DNA of 39,853 nt from assembly GCA_021791635.1 (NCBI GenBank), contig JAJYWF010000011.1, positions 1 to 39,853 of the forward strand. Direction: 5' to 3'. Source of the DNA: Actinomycetes bacterium. Its GTDB lineage: Bacteria > Actinomycetota > Acidimicrobiia > Acidimicrobiales > RAAP-2. The notes beneath the pieces are model-generated. The model saw only the letters and a list, made by a program, of their open reading frames with translations. It ran no database searches and was not told the DNA's origin. The position numbers and the translations under genes are program-made. Shown here one piece after another: positions 24,780 through 32,964 of the stretch (position 1 is its first letter; every line of letters begins with the position of its first letter).

Positions 24780-26918
24780 GTGATGAGCCACGACGAATTC
24801 TCAGCCCTTGCCGACAGACTCCGCTCTGCCGCAGCCGCCTACTACGCAGGTGACGGCACCCAGCTCATGGACGACGCCACCTACGACGCCGGTATCAGCG
24901 AGCTGCGGACCATGGCCGCCGAGCATGGCTGGACCGATGCCGACGACCTGTTGACACAAGTGGCCGGGGGCCAGGGAAGCGTCGGTCGTGATGGCGCTGG
25001 CAGCGATACAGACGGCGTCCCCCACGAGGTCCCCATGCTCTCGCTCGACAACGCCATGGACGACGACGAGTTGCAAGCATTCTTTGATCGGGTAGCGCAC
25101 AAGACCGGAGTGCCGACCGACGACCTGGCGTGGGTGGTCGAACCGAAGTTCGACGGCATGGCCTTGTCCGTGCGCTACCACGACGGGAAGATCGCCAGGA
25201 TCGTGACCCGTGGCAACGGCCTCGTCGGCGAGACAGTCGGCCACGTCGCCCGGCACGTCTCCGGCATCCCCGCCGAGCTGCCCGGTGAGGCGAGTGTGAC
25301 GGTGGTCGGCGAATGCGTGATGACCCACGAGGACTTCGCCGAGGCCAACCGGATGCGTCTGGAGCACGGCGAGCGCCCGTTCGCCAACCCACGCAACGCC
25401 GTGGCCGGGTCGCTGCGGGCTAAGAACCGGGACTACCGGGTCCCGATGACCTTCATCGCCTACGGTGCCCACGCTCCCGCCCCGGACCCGACGGCGTACA
25501 CGACTGATCCGATGCCCGAGCGGTACTCGATGACGATCAGTCGGTTGCACAACCTCGGGTTCACGACTGCGGCTGACGTTGTCGGCAACCAGCCGGTCGC
25601 CAGGGGCTCAGCCGGCGCCATGGCTCAGATCGCCCGCATCGAAGAGCTGCGGCAGACCTTCTCGATGGACACCGACGGGGCCGTCATCAAGGCCGACAAC
25701 CCCCACATCCGAGACGCGATGGGCGAGGGCAGCCGGTCTCCCCGCTGGGCCATCGCCCGCAAGTTCGCTCCCGACACCCGTGAGACGGACCTACTTGACA
25801 TCGAGGTCGCCGTGGGCCGGACCGGGAACCTCTCGTTCACCGCCAAGGTGGCCCCGGTCAGTGTCGGCGGAGCCACCATCTCGTCGGTCACCGTCCACAA
25901 CGTCTCGGAGATCGCCCGCAAGGGGCTGCGCCTGCCGGGACCCGACGGTACTGCTCAGCGGGTCGTGGTCCGGCGAGCCGGGGAGGTCATCCCCGAGATC
26001 GTCGGCGTGGCCGACGTCAGCCCCGGCGAGGACAAGACGGTGCCCTTTGTGCCACCCAGCCTGTGCCCGAACGGCCACGCACTCGACACCACCGGCGTCA
26101 TCTGGAGCTGCGTGCTCGGACGGGACTGCACCGTCTCGGCCGGCATCCGCTACGCCGTGAGCCGTGACTGCCTCGACATCGAAGGCATGGGGACCCAGAT
26201 CACCGACGCCCTCGTGGGCAGTGGCATCGTCAACGACGTGGCCGACCTGTTCGGCCTCCGGGTGACAGACCTGCTCACGGTCCCCCGCCTGGGTGAGTCC
26301 AACGCCACCAAGATCATGTCGCAGATCGACAAAGCCCGGACTCTGCCGCTCGCCCGCATTCTGACGGCACTGGGGATCAAGGGGACGGGCCGGTCCATGT
26401 CCCGGCGCATTGCCCGCCACTTCGGCACGATGGGTGCCATTCGGGCTGCTACCGCCAATCAGATGGCCGAGGTCGAGGGGATCGGACCCATCAAGGCCCC
26501 GAGCATCGTCGAAGAGATTGCCGAGCTGGCTCCGGTGCTGGACCGGCTCGAAGAAATGGGGATCGGCTCCGCAAGAAACATGGATGCCGCACCCCCTTCT
26601 TCTGTGGAGGGGGCGGTGAGCGAATCTCCTGTCGCTGGTGCTGACACCGCCCCCTCCGCCCTGCCACTGGCTGGCAAGTCGGTGTGCGTGACCGGGGCCA
26701 TGAGCGGGGCGTTGGCGGGCATGAGCCGCAACGACGTCAATGAGCTGATCGAATCGCTCGGAGGCAGGGCGGCATCGAGCGTGTCGGCCAAGACCGACCT
26801 GCTGCTCACCGACGACCCGGAGTCCGGCACCGGCAAGGCCAAGAAGGCACGGGAGTTGGGGGTCGAGATCGTGAGTCCTGACGAGTTCGCCAGGCGGTAC
26901 ATGGGGGGTGTTTCGTGA
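24780..26918 (+). CDS. ligA: NAD-dependent DNA ligase carried by the element
   Basis: A 712-residue LigA-type ligase. Domains in order: Ia (ADRLRSAAAAYYAGD), the adenylation domain with the lysine motif EPKFDG (K123), FANPRNAVAGSLR, DGAVIK; the OB fold with VGRTGNLSFTAKVAPV; a zinc finger; helix-hairpin-helix repeats; and a C-terminal BRCT domain from about residue 640. The zinc finger has C429, C444 and C450, but the second Cys of the usual CxxC is Gly, with His433 next to it (CPNGH). It seals nicks using NAD. Being inside the element, it is presumably not the host housekeeping copy, though that copy is not in the window. Start chosen from the shared leader; ATG 24774 or 24783 are alternatives. 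Confidence 0.93.
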   Translation: MMSHDEFSALADRLRSAAAAYYAGDGTQLMDDATYDAGISELRTMAAEHGWTDADDLLTQVAGGQGSVGRDGAGSDTDGVPHEVPMLSLDNAMDDDELQAFFDRVAHKTGVPTDDLAWVVEPKFDGMALSVRYHDGKIARIVTRGNGLVGETVGHVARHVSGIPAELPGEASVTVVGECVMTHEDFAEANRMRLEHGERPFANPRNAVAGSLRAKNRDYRVPMTFIAYGAHAPAPDPTAYTTDPMPERYSMTISRLHNLGFTTAADVVGNQPVARGSAGAMAQIARIEELRQTFSMDTDGAVIKADNPHIRDAMGEGSRSPRWAIARKFAPDTRETDLLDIEVAVGRTGNLSFTAKVAPVSVGGATISSVTVHNVSEIARKGLRLPGPDGTAQRVVVRRAGEVIPEIVGVADVSPGEDKTVPFVPPSLCPNGHALDTTGVIWSCVLGRDCTVSAGIRYAVSRDCLDIEGMGTQITDALVGSGIVNDVADLFGLRVTDLLTVPRLGESNATKIMSQIDKARTLPLARILTALGIKGTGRSMSRRIARHFGTMGAIRAATANQMAEVEGIGPIKAPSIVEEIAELAPVLDRLEEMGIGSARNMDAAPPSSVEGAVSESPVAGADTAPSALPLAGKSVCVTGAMSGALAGMSRNDVNELIESLGGRAASSVSAKTDLLLTDDPESGTGKAKKARELGVEIVSPDEFARRYMGGVS

Positions 26919-27205
26919 TGGCGAAAGGCCAGACTGTGCTCCAGTATTACGACGACCACCTCGGACGCACTTGGGCTAGCAGGCTCTCTGAGCATCGACT
27001 GATCGAGCTTGGATCGATATCCTGCCCAACCGACTACGCGGTACGGAACTATCGTCGGCCAAACCATCCAAAGTTCTTCGGCAACCGCAGTGGACTGGAG
27101 CAGGCCGTCCGACGCTCTCTCTCCAGGAGAACGTTTCCGGACCGGGAAGAGCGTCTGCGCCAGATGGTCTCTATGCTTCTCAGTGAACTAGGCGATGAGA
27201 CATGA
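26915..27205 (+). CDS. Small basic element protein
   Basis: A 96-residue protein starting at GTG 26915 (GTGATG, four-base overlap with ligA) or ATG 26918. It has a Tyr/Asp/His-rich start (YYDDHLGRT) and an Arg-rich C-terminal helix region. I do not recognise a family. It ends four bases inside the MazG-like gene, so the three genes form a translationally coupled run. Small proteins next to phage ligases are sometimes partners, but nothing in the sequence shows this. Confidence 0.6.
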   Translation: MMAKGQTVLQYYDDHLGRTWASRLSEHRLIELGSISCPTDYAVRNYRRPNHPKFFGNRSGLEQAVRRSLSRRTFPDREERLRQMVSMLLSELGDET

Positions 27206-27591
27206 GTACACCGCAAGAGCAGGTAGCACAGTTCCATCGTGCGACTGACACTCCGATCGTCTCATCCCCGGCCTATCCACCGAAGGATCGCCGCGATCTC
27301 CGCGTGGTGCTCCTGCAAGAGGAACTCGACGAGGTCATCGCCGCCATGGCAGAGGGAGACGTCGCCCATGTGGCGAAGGAGCTTGCCGATCTGCTCTATG
27401 TGACCTATGGAGCGGCCTTGGAGTGGGGCATCGATCTCCGGTCCGTGATGGATGCTGTCCACGAATCGAACATGGCGAAGATAGGACCCGACGGCAAGGT
27501 TGCACTCCGCTCCGACGGGAAGGTGATCAAGCCACCCGATTGGGAACAGCCAGACATTGCTGCTGTCCTTGCCAACCAGGATCGGCTGTGA
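27202..27591 (+). CDS. MazG/PRA-PH-like NTP pyrophosphohydrolase
   Basis: A 129-residue all-alpha NTP pyrophosphatase. The metal-binding pattern is visible as LLQEELDEVI followed by KELADLLYVTYGAA, the ExxE...ExxD arrangement of the HisE/MazG superfamily. The C-terminal SNMAKIGPDGK and DGKVIKPPDW segment is the hallmark of phage-type members. Such enzymes hydrolyse (d)NTPs or nucleotide alarmones to monophosphates; the substrate here is unknown. It overlaps both neighbours by four bases. Confidence 0.85.
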   Translation: MSTPQEQVAQFHRATDTPIVSSPAYPPKDRRDLRVVLLQEELDEVIAAMAEGDVAHVAKELADLLYVTYGAALEWGIDLRSVMDAVHESNMAKIGPDGKVALRSDGKVIKPPDWEQPDIAAVLANQDRL

Positions 27592-28055
27592 CCGCCACCC
27601 GCCGCTACGGCTTCTCCGGCAGTCGAACCATCACCGACACCGACCAACGCACCATCGACGACGTGCTGGGATCTCTCCTGCCCGGCAGCGAGTACACGAC
27701 CGGCGGCTGTATCGGCGTCGATACCATCGTCGGCCGTCGCATGTGGCTCGCTCACCAAAAGGCCACGCACCGGGTTGTGGTGCCCGCCGATCGCAGCCGC
27801 GTCTCCCCCTGGTGGATGCACCGGGCAATCCGCGAGGCAGGACCCGGCAGCGGCGTGCTGGTAGAAGAGATGCCGCCCAACACGACGTACAAGGACCGCA
27901 ACCAGCGAATCGTCGACCATTCCAACGTGCTGGTGGCTTTTCCGGCACATTCCGAAGACGACCCGAGGTCGAAGCGTTCGGGCACCTGGCAGACCATCCG
28001 CATGGCCCGCCGGGCCGGGCTCGAAGTGCTGGTGACGGTGCTGGGCGATGAGTGA
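27588..28055 (+). CDS. SLOG-fold protein (DprA/LOG-like)
   Basis: A 155-residue Rossmann-like protein of the SLOG superfamily. Key segments: YGFSGSRTI at the start, GGCIGVDTIVGRRM, VVVPADRSRVSPWW, RNQRIVDHSNVLVAFP, and SGTWQTIRMARRAG. In this superfamily these surround a pocket for nucleotide-derived ligands; members include DprA, the LOG cytokinin hydrolases and sensors in defence systems. GTG 27588 overlaps the MazG-like stop in a GTGA junction, which links the two nucleotide-handling proteins. The actual ligand is unknown. Confidence 0.8.
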   Translation: MTATRRYGFSGSRTITDTDQRTIDDVLGSLLPGSEYTTGGCIGVDTIVGRRMWLAHQKATHRVVVPADRSRVSPWWMHRAIREAGPGSGVLVEEMPPNTTYKDRNQRIVDHSNVLVAFPAHSEDDPRSKRSGTWQTIRMARRAGLEVLVTVLGDE

Positions 28056-28338
28056 CGACAAACGAGTGAACAAGCGGCGGAAGGCGGCGATGGCGGAATT
28101 TCTTGCTGATGTCATGGCCAGCGGGGCGTTGTCCGATCATGCTGAAGCTTCGGGCATTGTGGTGATAGTGGCGGACCCCGAGACCAATCAAGTCCATGCG
28201 GTCGGTCCCTTCACGAAGGACGGTCCCGATGCGTTCGCCGTCGCCGATCGCCTACGTTCGCAACTGAACGGCCCCGACAACGACGGTCCCGATATCGGAG
28301 TCGACGTTGTCTATCTCTACCCTGGAGGAGCACCGTGA
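28048..28338 (+). CDS. Small element protein, unknown
   Basis: A 96-residue protein that overlaps the SLOG gene by eight bases. It begins with a basic helix (KRVNKRRKAAMAEFLAD) and continues with a short alpha/beta part (GIVVIVADPETNQVHAVGPF). The acidic and Gly/Asp-rich end GPDNDGPDIGVDVV suggests a strand after a turn. No family recognised. Confidence 0.6.
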   Translation: MSDDKRVNKRRKAAMAEFLADVMASGALSDHAEASGIVVIVADPETNQVHAVGPFTKDGPDAFAVADRLRSQLNGPDNDGPDIGVDVVYLYPGGAP

Positions 28339-28544
28339 CCTCCGGTGCTCGCAACGTCCATCGCCCTGCTGCCGCGCTTCGTCGTCTGGAGAACGAGGCG
28401 GCACAGGGGCAGTGCGCGCTGCACCCGGACCGACCGGCCGTCGGCTCGGTCACGCCCTGGACAAACCATCCAAGAGGCTGCTGTGCGACATGCGCCGACC
28501 AACTCCAAAAAATGGGCCGGACGATCCATTGGAGGTCCGCGTAG
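28335..28544 (+). CDS. Small zinc-ribbon-like protein
   Basis: A 69-residue protein starting with GTG 28335, which has GGAGGAG six bases upstream and overlaps the previous stop. CALHPDRPAVGS and CCATCADQLQK form a CxxH...CxxC set that could bind one zinc. Its TAG is the start of the type B leader copy at 28545. Function unknown. Confidence 0.6.
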   Translation: MTSGARNVHRPAAALRRLENEAAQGQCALHPDRPAVGSVTPWTNHPRGCCATCADQLQKMGRTIHWRSA

Positions 28545-28576
28545 GGCTGCTCGCCATCCCCGCCCTCTCCCTGGTC
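28545..28576 (+). promoter_or_regulatory. Element leader, copy 3 (type B)
   Basis: A 32-base gap with GCTCGCC, CCCGCCCTCT and 8 bases (CCCTGGTC) before ATG 28577. It aligns without gaps to the leader in front of the ligase. There is no Shine-Dalgarno sequence. Confidence 0.7.
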
Positions 28577-29116
28577 ATGGAGAGCAACGAGATCAAGCGC
28601 ACCGCCTTCCTGGCTCGATTGCAGCCTGGCGACTTCGTCAACTGGGTCACCTTCGACGGGTCAAGCGTTCACGAGGTACACACTGTCACCGACGACGAGA
28701 TCGTGCTGTGCCGTCCTGACGGCTCTGTGGGGACGCATTTTCCTCGCAACGGCGTCATCCACCACGACGCCTACGGCGGGTACGACGACTACCTCTGCCA
28801 GCCGGGGCCGACACAGCTCGAATACTTCCTCCGGCGCCGGTACCGCCGTGTGCTTGAAGCCGCCATCAAGGACATGGACGCCCAGAGCCTCGGGAGGGTT
28901 GCTGAGTTCGCCACCGATGTGAAGGAGGGGGTGGACCGACGCACCCTGTCCACCGGAGAGTTGCGGAAGATCGCCGACCTGCTCGATGCGGGCGAGGAAG
29001 CGTTCAGGGCACTGGAGAGACTCACTGGTCGCCCGGCGCCGATGTCCGGTGGAAGCGAGGTCCAGGACACCTTGCGCTCCATGGCCGACCAACTGGACCG
29101 GGACGGTGCCCGGTGA
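28577..29116 (+). CDS. Element protein of unknown function
   Basis: A 179-residue protein. The N-terminal third (FLARLQPGDFVNWVTF, VHEVHTVTDDEIVLCRPDG) looks like a small beta-barrel; the rest is helical and charged (YFLRRRYRRVLEAAIKDMD, TGELRKIADLLDAGEEAFRALERL, named by its first and last parts). ATG 28577 is fixed by the shared leader spacing. No family recognised. Its TGA overlaps the ASCH gene start by four bases. Confidence 0.65.
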   Translation: MESNEIKRTAFLARLQPGDFVNWVTFDGSSVHEVHTVTDDEIVLCRPDGSVGTHFPRNGVIHHDAYGGYDDYLCQPGPTQLEYFLRRRYRRVLEAAIKDMDAQSLGRVAEFATDVKEGVDRRTLSTGELRKIADLLDAGEEAFRALERLTGRPAPMSGGSEVQDTLRSMADQLDRDGAR

Positions 29117-29856
29117 AGGCCATCACCCTGCACCAACCGTGGGCGTCTCTGGTGGCCCAGGGGATCAAGACTATCGAGACCAAATCGTGGTCGACCCACT
29201 ACCGGGGTCGGCTGGCAATCCACGCATCTAAGCGCATTCCCGACGTCGAGATACTCGAAGACGGCCCGGCGGGAGAGCTGTTCGACGATACCCAGCCAGA
29301 CAACCCGGTCGTGGCCCAGTGGTGGAAGACCGAGCGGGCCGACTACCAGCCCGAGAGCATCCCCGCCGCCGAGGACAGGTGGAGCATCTGGACGCCGCGT
29401 TGCGACATCACTCCAATGCCACTCGGTCGGATCATTGCCACCTGCGAGCTGGTGGACGTCGTGCCAATCGTGGGGCGTTGGGAGTGGCGACCCGAAGAGG
29501 CCGACCGGTGTCGGGTGAGCGAAGAGCCCAACGACGGCGATCTGCGACACCAGCGGGGTGGGCTGTGGCTCACTGGATTCCGATGCTGGCCTGCTACTAG
29601 TGCTTCTCGGTCCCGCTGGTACGGCGGCAGTCCCGAACGCATCGAAGACCAGCGCCCCTACGGGGACTTCCGGCCCGGCCGGTACGCCTGGCTCCTCGCC
29701 GACATCAAGGCGACCACCGAGCGATGCCCGGCGTGCTGGGGCTCGGGGTCATACCCCTACCCGACCCGCATGGTCTGCCAGGTGTGTAACGCCAAGCTCT
29801 CGTGCGAGCCGGTACCGGCCCGAGGACGCCAGCGGTTGTGGGAGTGGTCCCCATGA
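29113..29856 (+). CDS. ASCH-domain protein with C-terminal zinc ribbon
   Basis: A 247-residue protein. Residues 1-40 carry the ASCH signature: KAITLHQPWASLVAQGIKTIE, then WSTHYRGRLAIHASK (the first is given by its ends in families as LHQPWA and GIKTIE). Later LGRIIATCELVDV and the W-rich RYAWLLADI strand complete the PUA-like barrel. The C-terminus has CPACWGSGSYPY and CQVC, a DnaJ-type zinc knuckle. ASCH domains bind RNA or modified nucleosides, and some hydrolyse acylated cytidine. GTG 29113 starts the frame with a four-base overlap. Confidence 0.85.
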   Translation: MKAITLHQPWASLVAQGIKTIETKSWSTHYRGRLAIHASKRIPDVEILEDGPAGELFDDTQPDNPVVAQWWKTERADYQPESIPAAEDRWSIWTPRCDITPMPLGRIIATCELVDVVPIVGRWEWRPEEADRCRVSEEPNDGDLRHQRGGLWLTGFRCWPATSASRSRWYGGSPERIEDQRPYGDFRPGRYAWLLADIKATTERCPACWGSGSYPYPTRMVCQVCNAKLSCEPVPARGRQRLWEWSP

Positions 29857-30128
29857 TGGCGCCACTACCTTCCTGCACTTGCGCTCACGTCAAGCTCGGC
29901 TCCGAGCGGACCGATACCCGGAACTGGGATCCGGACTGCCCGGCGCACGGCACCGAGTCCGACTGGTGGCGGTCTGAGGCTCAGGTCGCACAGCGTCAGC
30001 ACGACGGTACCAGGCTCTGGGTCCTCCAGACCCTTGCCCGACTGGGCCGGCAGGACCGGATCGACCCAAGCGCTGCACAAGAGATCCTGGCGGCTCTCGA
30101 TGGCTCACCGGAGACGAAGGAGGGCTGA
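29853..30128 (+). CDS. Small Cys/His-containing element protein
   Basis: A 91-residue protein with an ATGA overlap to the ASCH gene and GGAG upstream. It opens with SCTCAHVKLG and CPAHGTESDWW, a possible zinc-binding cluster of the CxC...CxxH kind, then a helical tail with a Gln/Arg-rich stretch. Unknown function. Confidence 0.6.
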   Translation: MMAPLPSCTCAHVKLGSERTDTRNWDPDCPAHGTESDWWRSEAQVAQRQHDGTRLWVLQTLARLGRQDRIDPSAAQEILAALDGSPETKEG

Positions 30129-30130
30129 TC

Positions 30131-30376
30131 ATGGCCTATGAAGGCGAAGTCGTCGCTCAACTCAGAGATGGCACCGAGATCCGGCGCATGACCGACGCCG
30201 AAGTGGCGTCAAGCGGCAGCCGAGAGCCGCCCCGGTACTGCATCGTCGGGCACTCGCACTGGAATCCAGCCAGCTCGTTCGCCTACGAGGCAGACCGCCT
30301 GGAGCGAGAGGCCAAGCTGTGGCGGGAGGCGGCGATGGTGATTGAGCTGCACAGCCGCCACAGCGCCCAGCGATAG
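30131..30376 (+). CDS. Small element protein, unknown
   Basis: An 81-residue protein with a strong AAGGAGGG ribosome-binding site nine bases before ATG. The start is a beta hairpin-like DGTEIRRMTDAEV, the end a charged helix (ADRLEREAKLWREAAMVIEL). It is followed by a 20-base gap before the VirB4-like gene. No family recognised. Confidence 0.55.
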   Translation: MAYEGEVVAQLRDGTEIRRMTDAEVASSGSREPPRYCIVGHSHWNPASSFAYEADRLEREAKLWREAAMVIELHSRHSAQR

Positions 30377-30396
30377 CTTCATCCACGATTCGCCGC

Positions 30397-32931
30397 ATGG
30401 TGGAGGGCATGGCAGGACGCCACAGCTCCTCGATGCCCACCACGCCACTCTGGCCGACCACGCTCCGCTCCAGGTCGAAGGACGGCCGCATCCGTGGCAC
30501 CGACGGCTCCGTGTGGCTCTACCGGGCCGTACCCATGGCCCCGGTGGCCGATGCCAGGTCGCCGGTCGAGGGCTTGGCGGTGGGCGAACCGCTTCGGCTG
30601 GTGCTGGACGACATCTCGGCTGCCACGGCTGTCCGGGTGCCTCGTCGGGGTATGGCGAAGTCGGGGTACCGGGACCTCCACATCCTGCTGGTCAACATCC
30701 CGGTACGGTTCACCCCTCCACGGGGATCGCAGCTCGCCGGTTACCTGTCAGCCATGTTTCCAGACGTCGCCGTTGATCGCCGGATGCTCGTGGTGGGCGT
30801 CAAGCTCAGAGACCAGATCGGCGGCGGGGACCACGGCCTGTCCAAAGCCATCGACTCGGTGGTGCAGACCCTCAGTACCGGGGTCGTTCCGATGTCCGAT
30901 TTCGACGCTGACTTCGCCATGGTGGACGGCATCATGGCGCGAGCCGGGCTCACCACGATGACCCCGGACGACTACCGGATCGCCAACGCATGGTGGAACC
31001 ACGGCTACTCGCCCGACGCTCCGTTGCTCGTCCATACCGACCACATCCACGTCTTCGGGTCGTCCGACTCTGCCCGGCTGGCGGCAACGCTGGTCGATCG
31101 AGACGGCGATGCCTCCTGTGGAGAATGGACATTCGCTGATCACCACACGGTGTCGTTCGGGTGCGTCCAGGACTTCGACCTTCCCTACGTCGACGAGACC
31201 AGCGTGGATGCCCAATGGGTGAGCAGTCTCGTCGAAGCAGGTGCCGTCTGTGTGTCCATCAGGGGCAAGTTGGAGCCACCACAGGTGACCCGTGCCGAAC
31301 TCCGCCGCCGCAAGAAGCAGGCCATCGACGACGAGGCTGAGCGAGCCAGCCAGAACAAGATGTCTCGCAGCGAGCTGGAAGAGCGCCTGGCCGAGCTGGA
31401 TGAGATGGAGGCGGTTTACGCCATTGGCGGGCCGCCGGTCCTGGTCGAAGCATCGACCGTCGTCGCTTTCACCGGCTTCGACGAGCGGTCAGGGTACGAC
31501 ATGCGCGAGCTGGCCCTCGGCCGCGGTGTGCTGCTCTCGACGATGACCGCCCGGCAGAACACCGCCATGGCAGAGACCTGGCTGGCGTCGAACGTCAGAG
31601 CCGTGCCGTACCTGCACGACATCCCCTCGCACACCCTGGCTGCAAGTGGGCTGCCGAACCTCTCGACGGTTGGCGACCGAGACGGTGCTCTGGTCGGGTT
31701 CACCGAGCGTGACCATCAGCCGAGCTACATGACAGCCACGGCGTCGGCGGACAATGACGCCCTGCCCATTTTCGTCTGTGCGGGCAGCGTAGGGTCGGGG
31801 AAGACGGCGATCATGCAGTTTCTTGCCGATCAGTTCTCCCACCAGACCAACAAACACGGTCAGCGTCGCCCTGTGCTCATCGTCGATCCAAAAGCCGGTA
31901 GTGACTTGAGTCCCGTCGTCCTCGGTGCCGGAGGGCGAGTCGCATCGCTCGACGAACTGACCTCGTCGGACGGCGTGTTCGACCCACTGCGGTTTGCGGC
32001 CCGCAAAGAGGTGGGGGTCGAACTGGCGGCCAGCATGTTGATGTCGATCAACCCTTGGGGGACGGGCAAGCTCGACTACGAAACCCCGCTCATCAAGGCC
32101 CTGTCTTATGGGGCGGACAAGGGCGCCGACTGCACTGGTGTCGCCCTCAAGACCGCTCTCGACGACGGTCAGGCGCCCAAGGAGATGGTCGAGCGGGTGT
32201 TCGACTTGGCCGGTGCGTCGCCGATGTTCCGGGCCTGCGTCGGCGTCCAGGCGGGCGGGCCGCGCCTGCGCTCGTCAGAGGGCATCACCCTCATCAAGGT
32301 GGGACAGGCGTACCTGGACCTCCCCGAGCCCGGCGCTACTGATAGTGCCACCCAGCAGCAGCGCATCGCCCTTGCACTGGTCCGGATGATGGTCTACGGG
32401 TCAGCGATGGCACTCACCGGTCGCCAAGGGGTGCTCATGCTGGACGAGGCGTGGGTGATGCTGTCAGCGGGCCGGAGCGAGGTCGAGCGACTCGGCCGGC
32501 TGGCCCGAAGCCAAGAGGTGCTCCCCATGCTGTTCACTCAGCGGGTCACCGACGCCACCAACGCCGGACTCTCGGGGTACATCGCCAGAGGCATCGTGCT
32601 GCCCATCGAGGACCGCACAGAAGCCGATGCGGCCTGCGAGCTGTTCCGGCTGGAGCCGACGCCCGAGCGCATCGCCCGGATCACGGCCAAGGCTTCTCTC
32701 GGTGGCATCGGAGGTGCGGGTGCAGGGGCTCCGAACTGGTCGTCCATGCGTGCCCTGCGGGACCCGACGACCGGCAGGGTGCTCAGGGGTGCTGTGGGCA
32801 TCTATGTCGACCTCTCCGGGCGGGCGGTCCCCGTCGAGGTGAAGATCCCCAGCGACTTCCTGGCGAAGGCGTCGACCAATCCGGAGGACATCAGGCGGCG
32901 CCTGGCGGCGGCCGGCGAAAGTCCTGGTTGA
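30397..32931 (+). CDS. VirB4/TraC-like ATPase
   Basis: An 844-residue ATPase of the type IV secretion VirB4 group. The N-terminal 430 residues hold the family's interaction region, including a coiled-coil-like charged stretch (RRRKKQAIDDEAERASQNKMSRSELEERLAEL, named by its ends). The ATPase domain has Walker A GSVGSGKT (K469) and Walker B VLMLDEAW (D683, E684), followed by a RSQEVLPMLFTQR sensor-type segment. VirB4 proteins power pilus assembly and substrate transfer at the membrane. No VirB6, coupling protein or relaxase is visible in the window. ATG 30397 lacks a clear ribosome-binding site; ATG 30409 is an alternative. Confidence 0.85.
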   Translation: MVEGMAGRHSSSMPTTPLWPTTLRSRSKDGRIRGTDGSVWLYRAVPMAPVADARSPVEGLAVGEPLRLVLDDISAATAVRVPRRGMAKSGYRDLHILLVNIPVRFTPPRGSQLAGYLSAMFPDVAVDRRMLVVGVKLRDQIGGGDHGLSKAIDSVVQTLSTGVVPMSDFDADFAMVDGIMARAGLTTMTPDDYRIANAWWNHGYSPDAPLLVHTDHIHVFGSSDSARLAATLVDRDGDASCGEWTFADHHTVSFGCVQDFDLPYVDETSVDAQWVSSLVEAGAVCVSIRGKLEPPQVTRAELRRRKKQAIDDEAERASQNKMSRSELEERLAELDEMEAVYAIGGPPVLVEASTVVAFTGFDERSGYDMRELALGRGVLLSTMTARQNTAMAETWLASNVRAVPYLHDIPSHTLAASGLPNLSTVGDRDGALVGFTERDHQPSYMTATASADNDALPIFVCAGSVGSGKTAIMQFLADQFSHQTNKHGQRRPVLIVDPKAGSDLSPVVLGAGGRVASLDELTSSDGVFDPLRFAARKEVGVELAASMLMSINPWGTGKLDYETPLIKALSYGADKGADCTGVALKTALDDGQAPKEMVERVFDLAGASPMFRACVGVQAGGPRLRSSEGITLIKVGQAYLDLPEPGATDSATQQQRIALALVRMMVYGSAMALTGRQGVLMLDEAWVMLSAGRSEVERLGRLARSQEVLPMLFTQRVTDATNAGLSGYIARGIVLPIEDRTEADAACELFRLEPTPERIARITAKASLGGIGGAGAGAPNWSSMRALRDPTTGRVLRGAVGIYVDLSGRAVPVEVKIPSDFLAKASTNPEDIRRRLAAAGESPG

Positions 32932-32964
32932 TCACGATCTGGAAACCCCGCTCTCTCACAGTGC
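32932..32964 (+). promoter_or_regulatory. Element leader, copy 4 (type A)
   Basis: A 33-base gap right after the VirB4-like stop, with CACGATCTGGAAACC, CCCGCTCTCT and 8 bases (CACAGTGC) before ATG 32965. It is the partner of the copy after the integrase, in front of the second PSGTPVGG gene. Confidence 0.7.

Noticed and set aside
30397-32931. The ATPase as an FtsK/TraB-type DNA translocase
   Set aside because: It has no N-terminal membrane helices and no gamma domain; the large N-terminal region and motif order fit VirB4 better.
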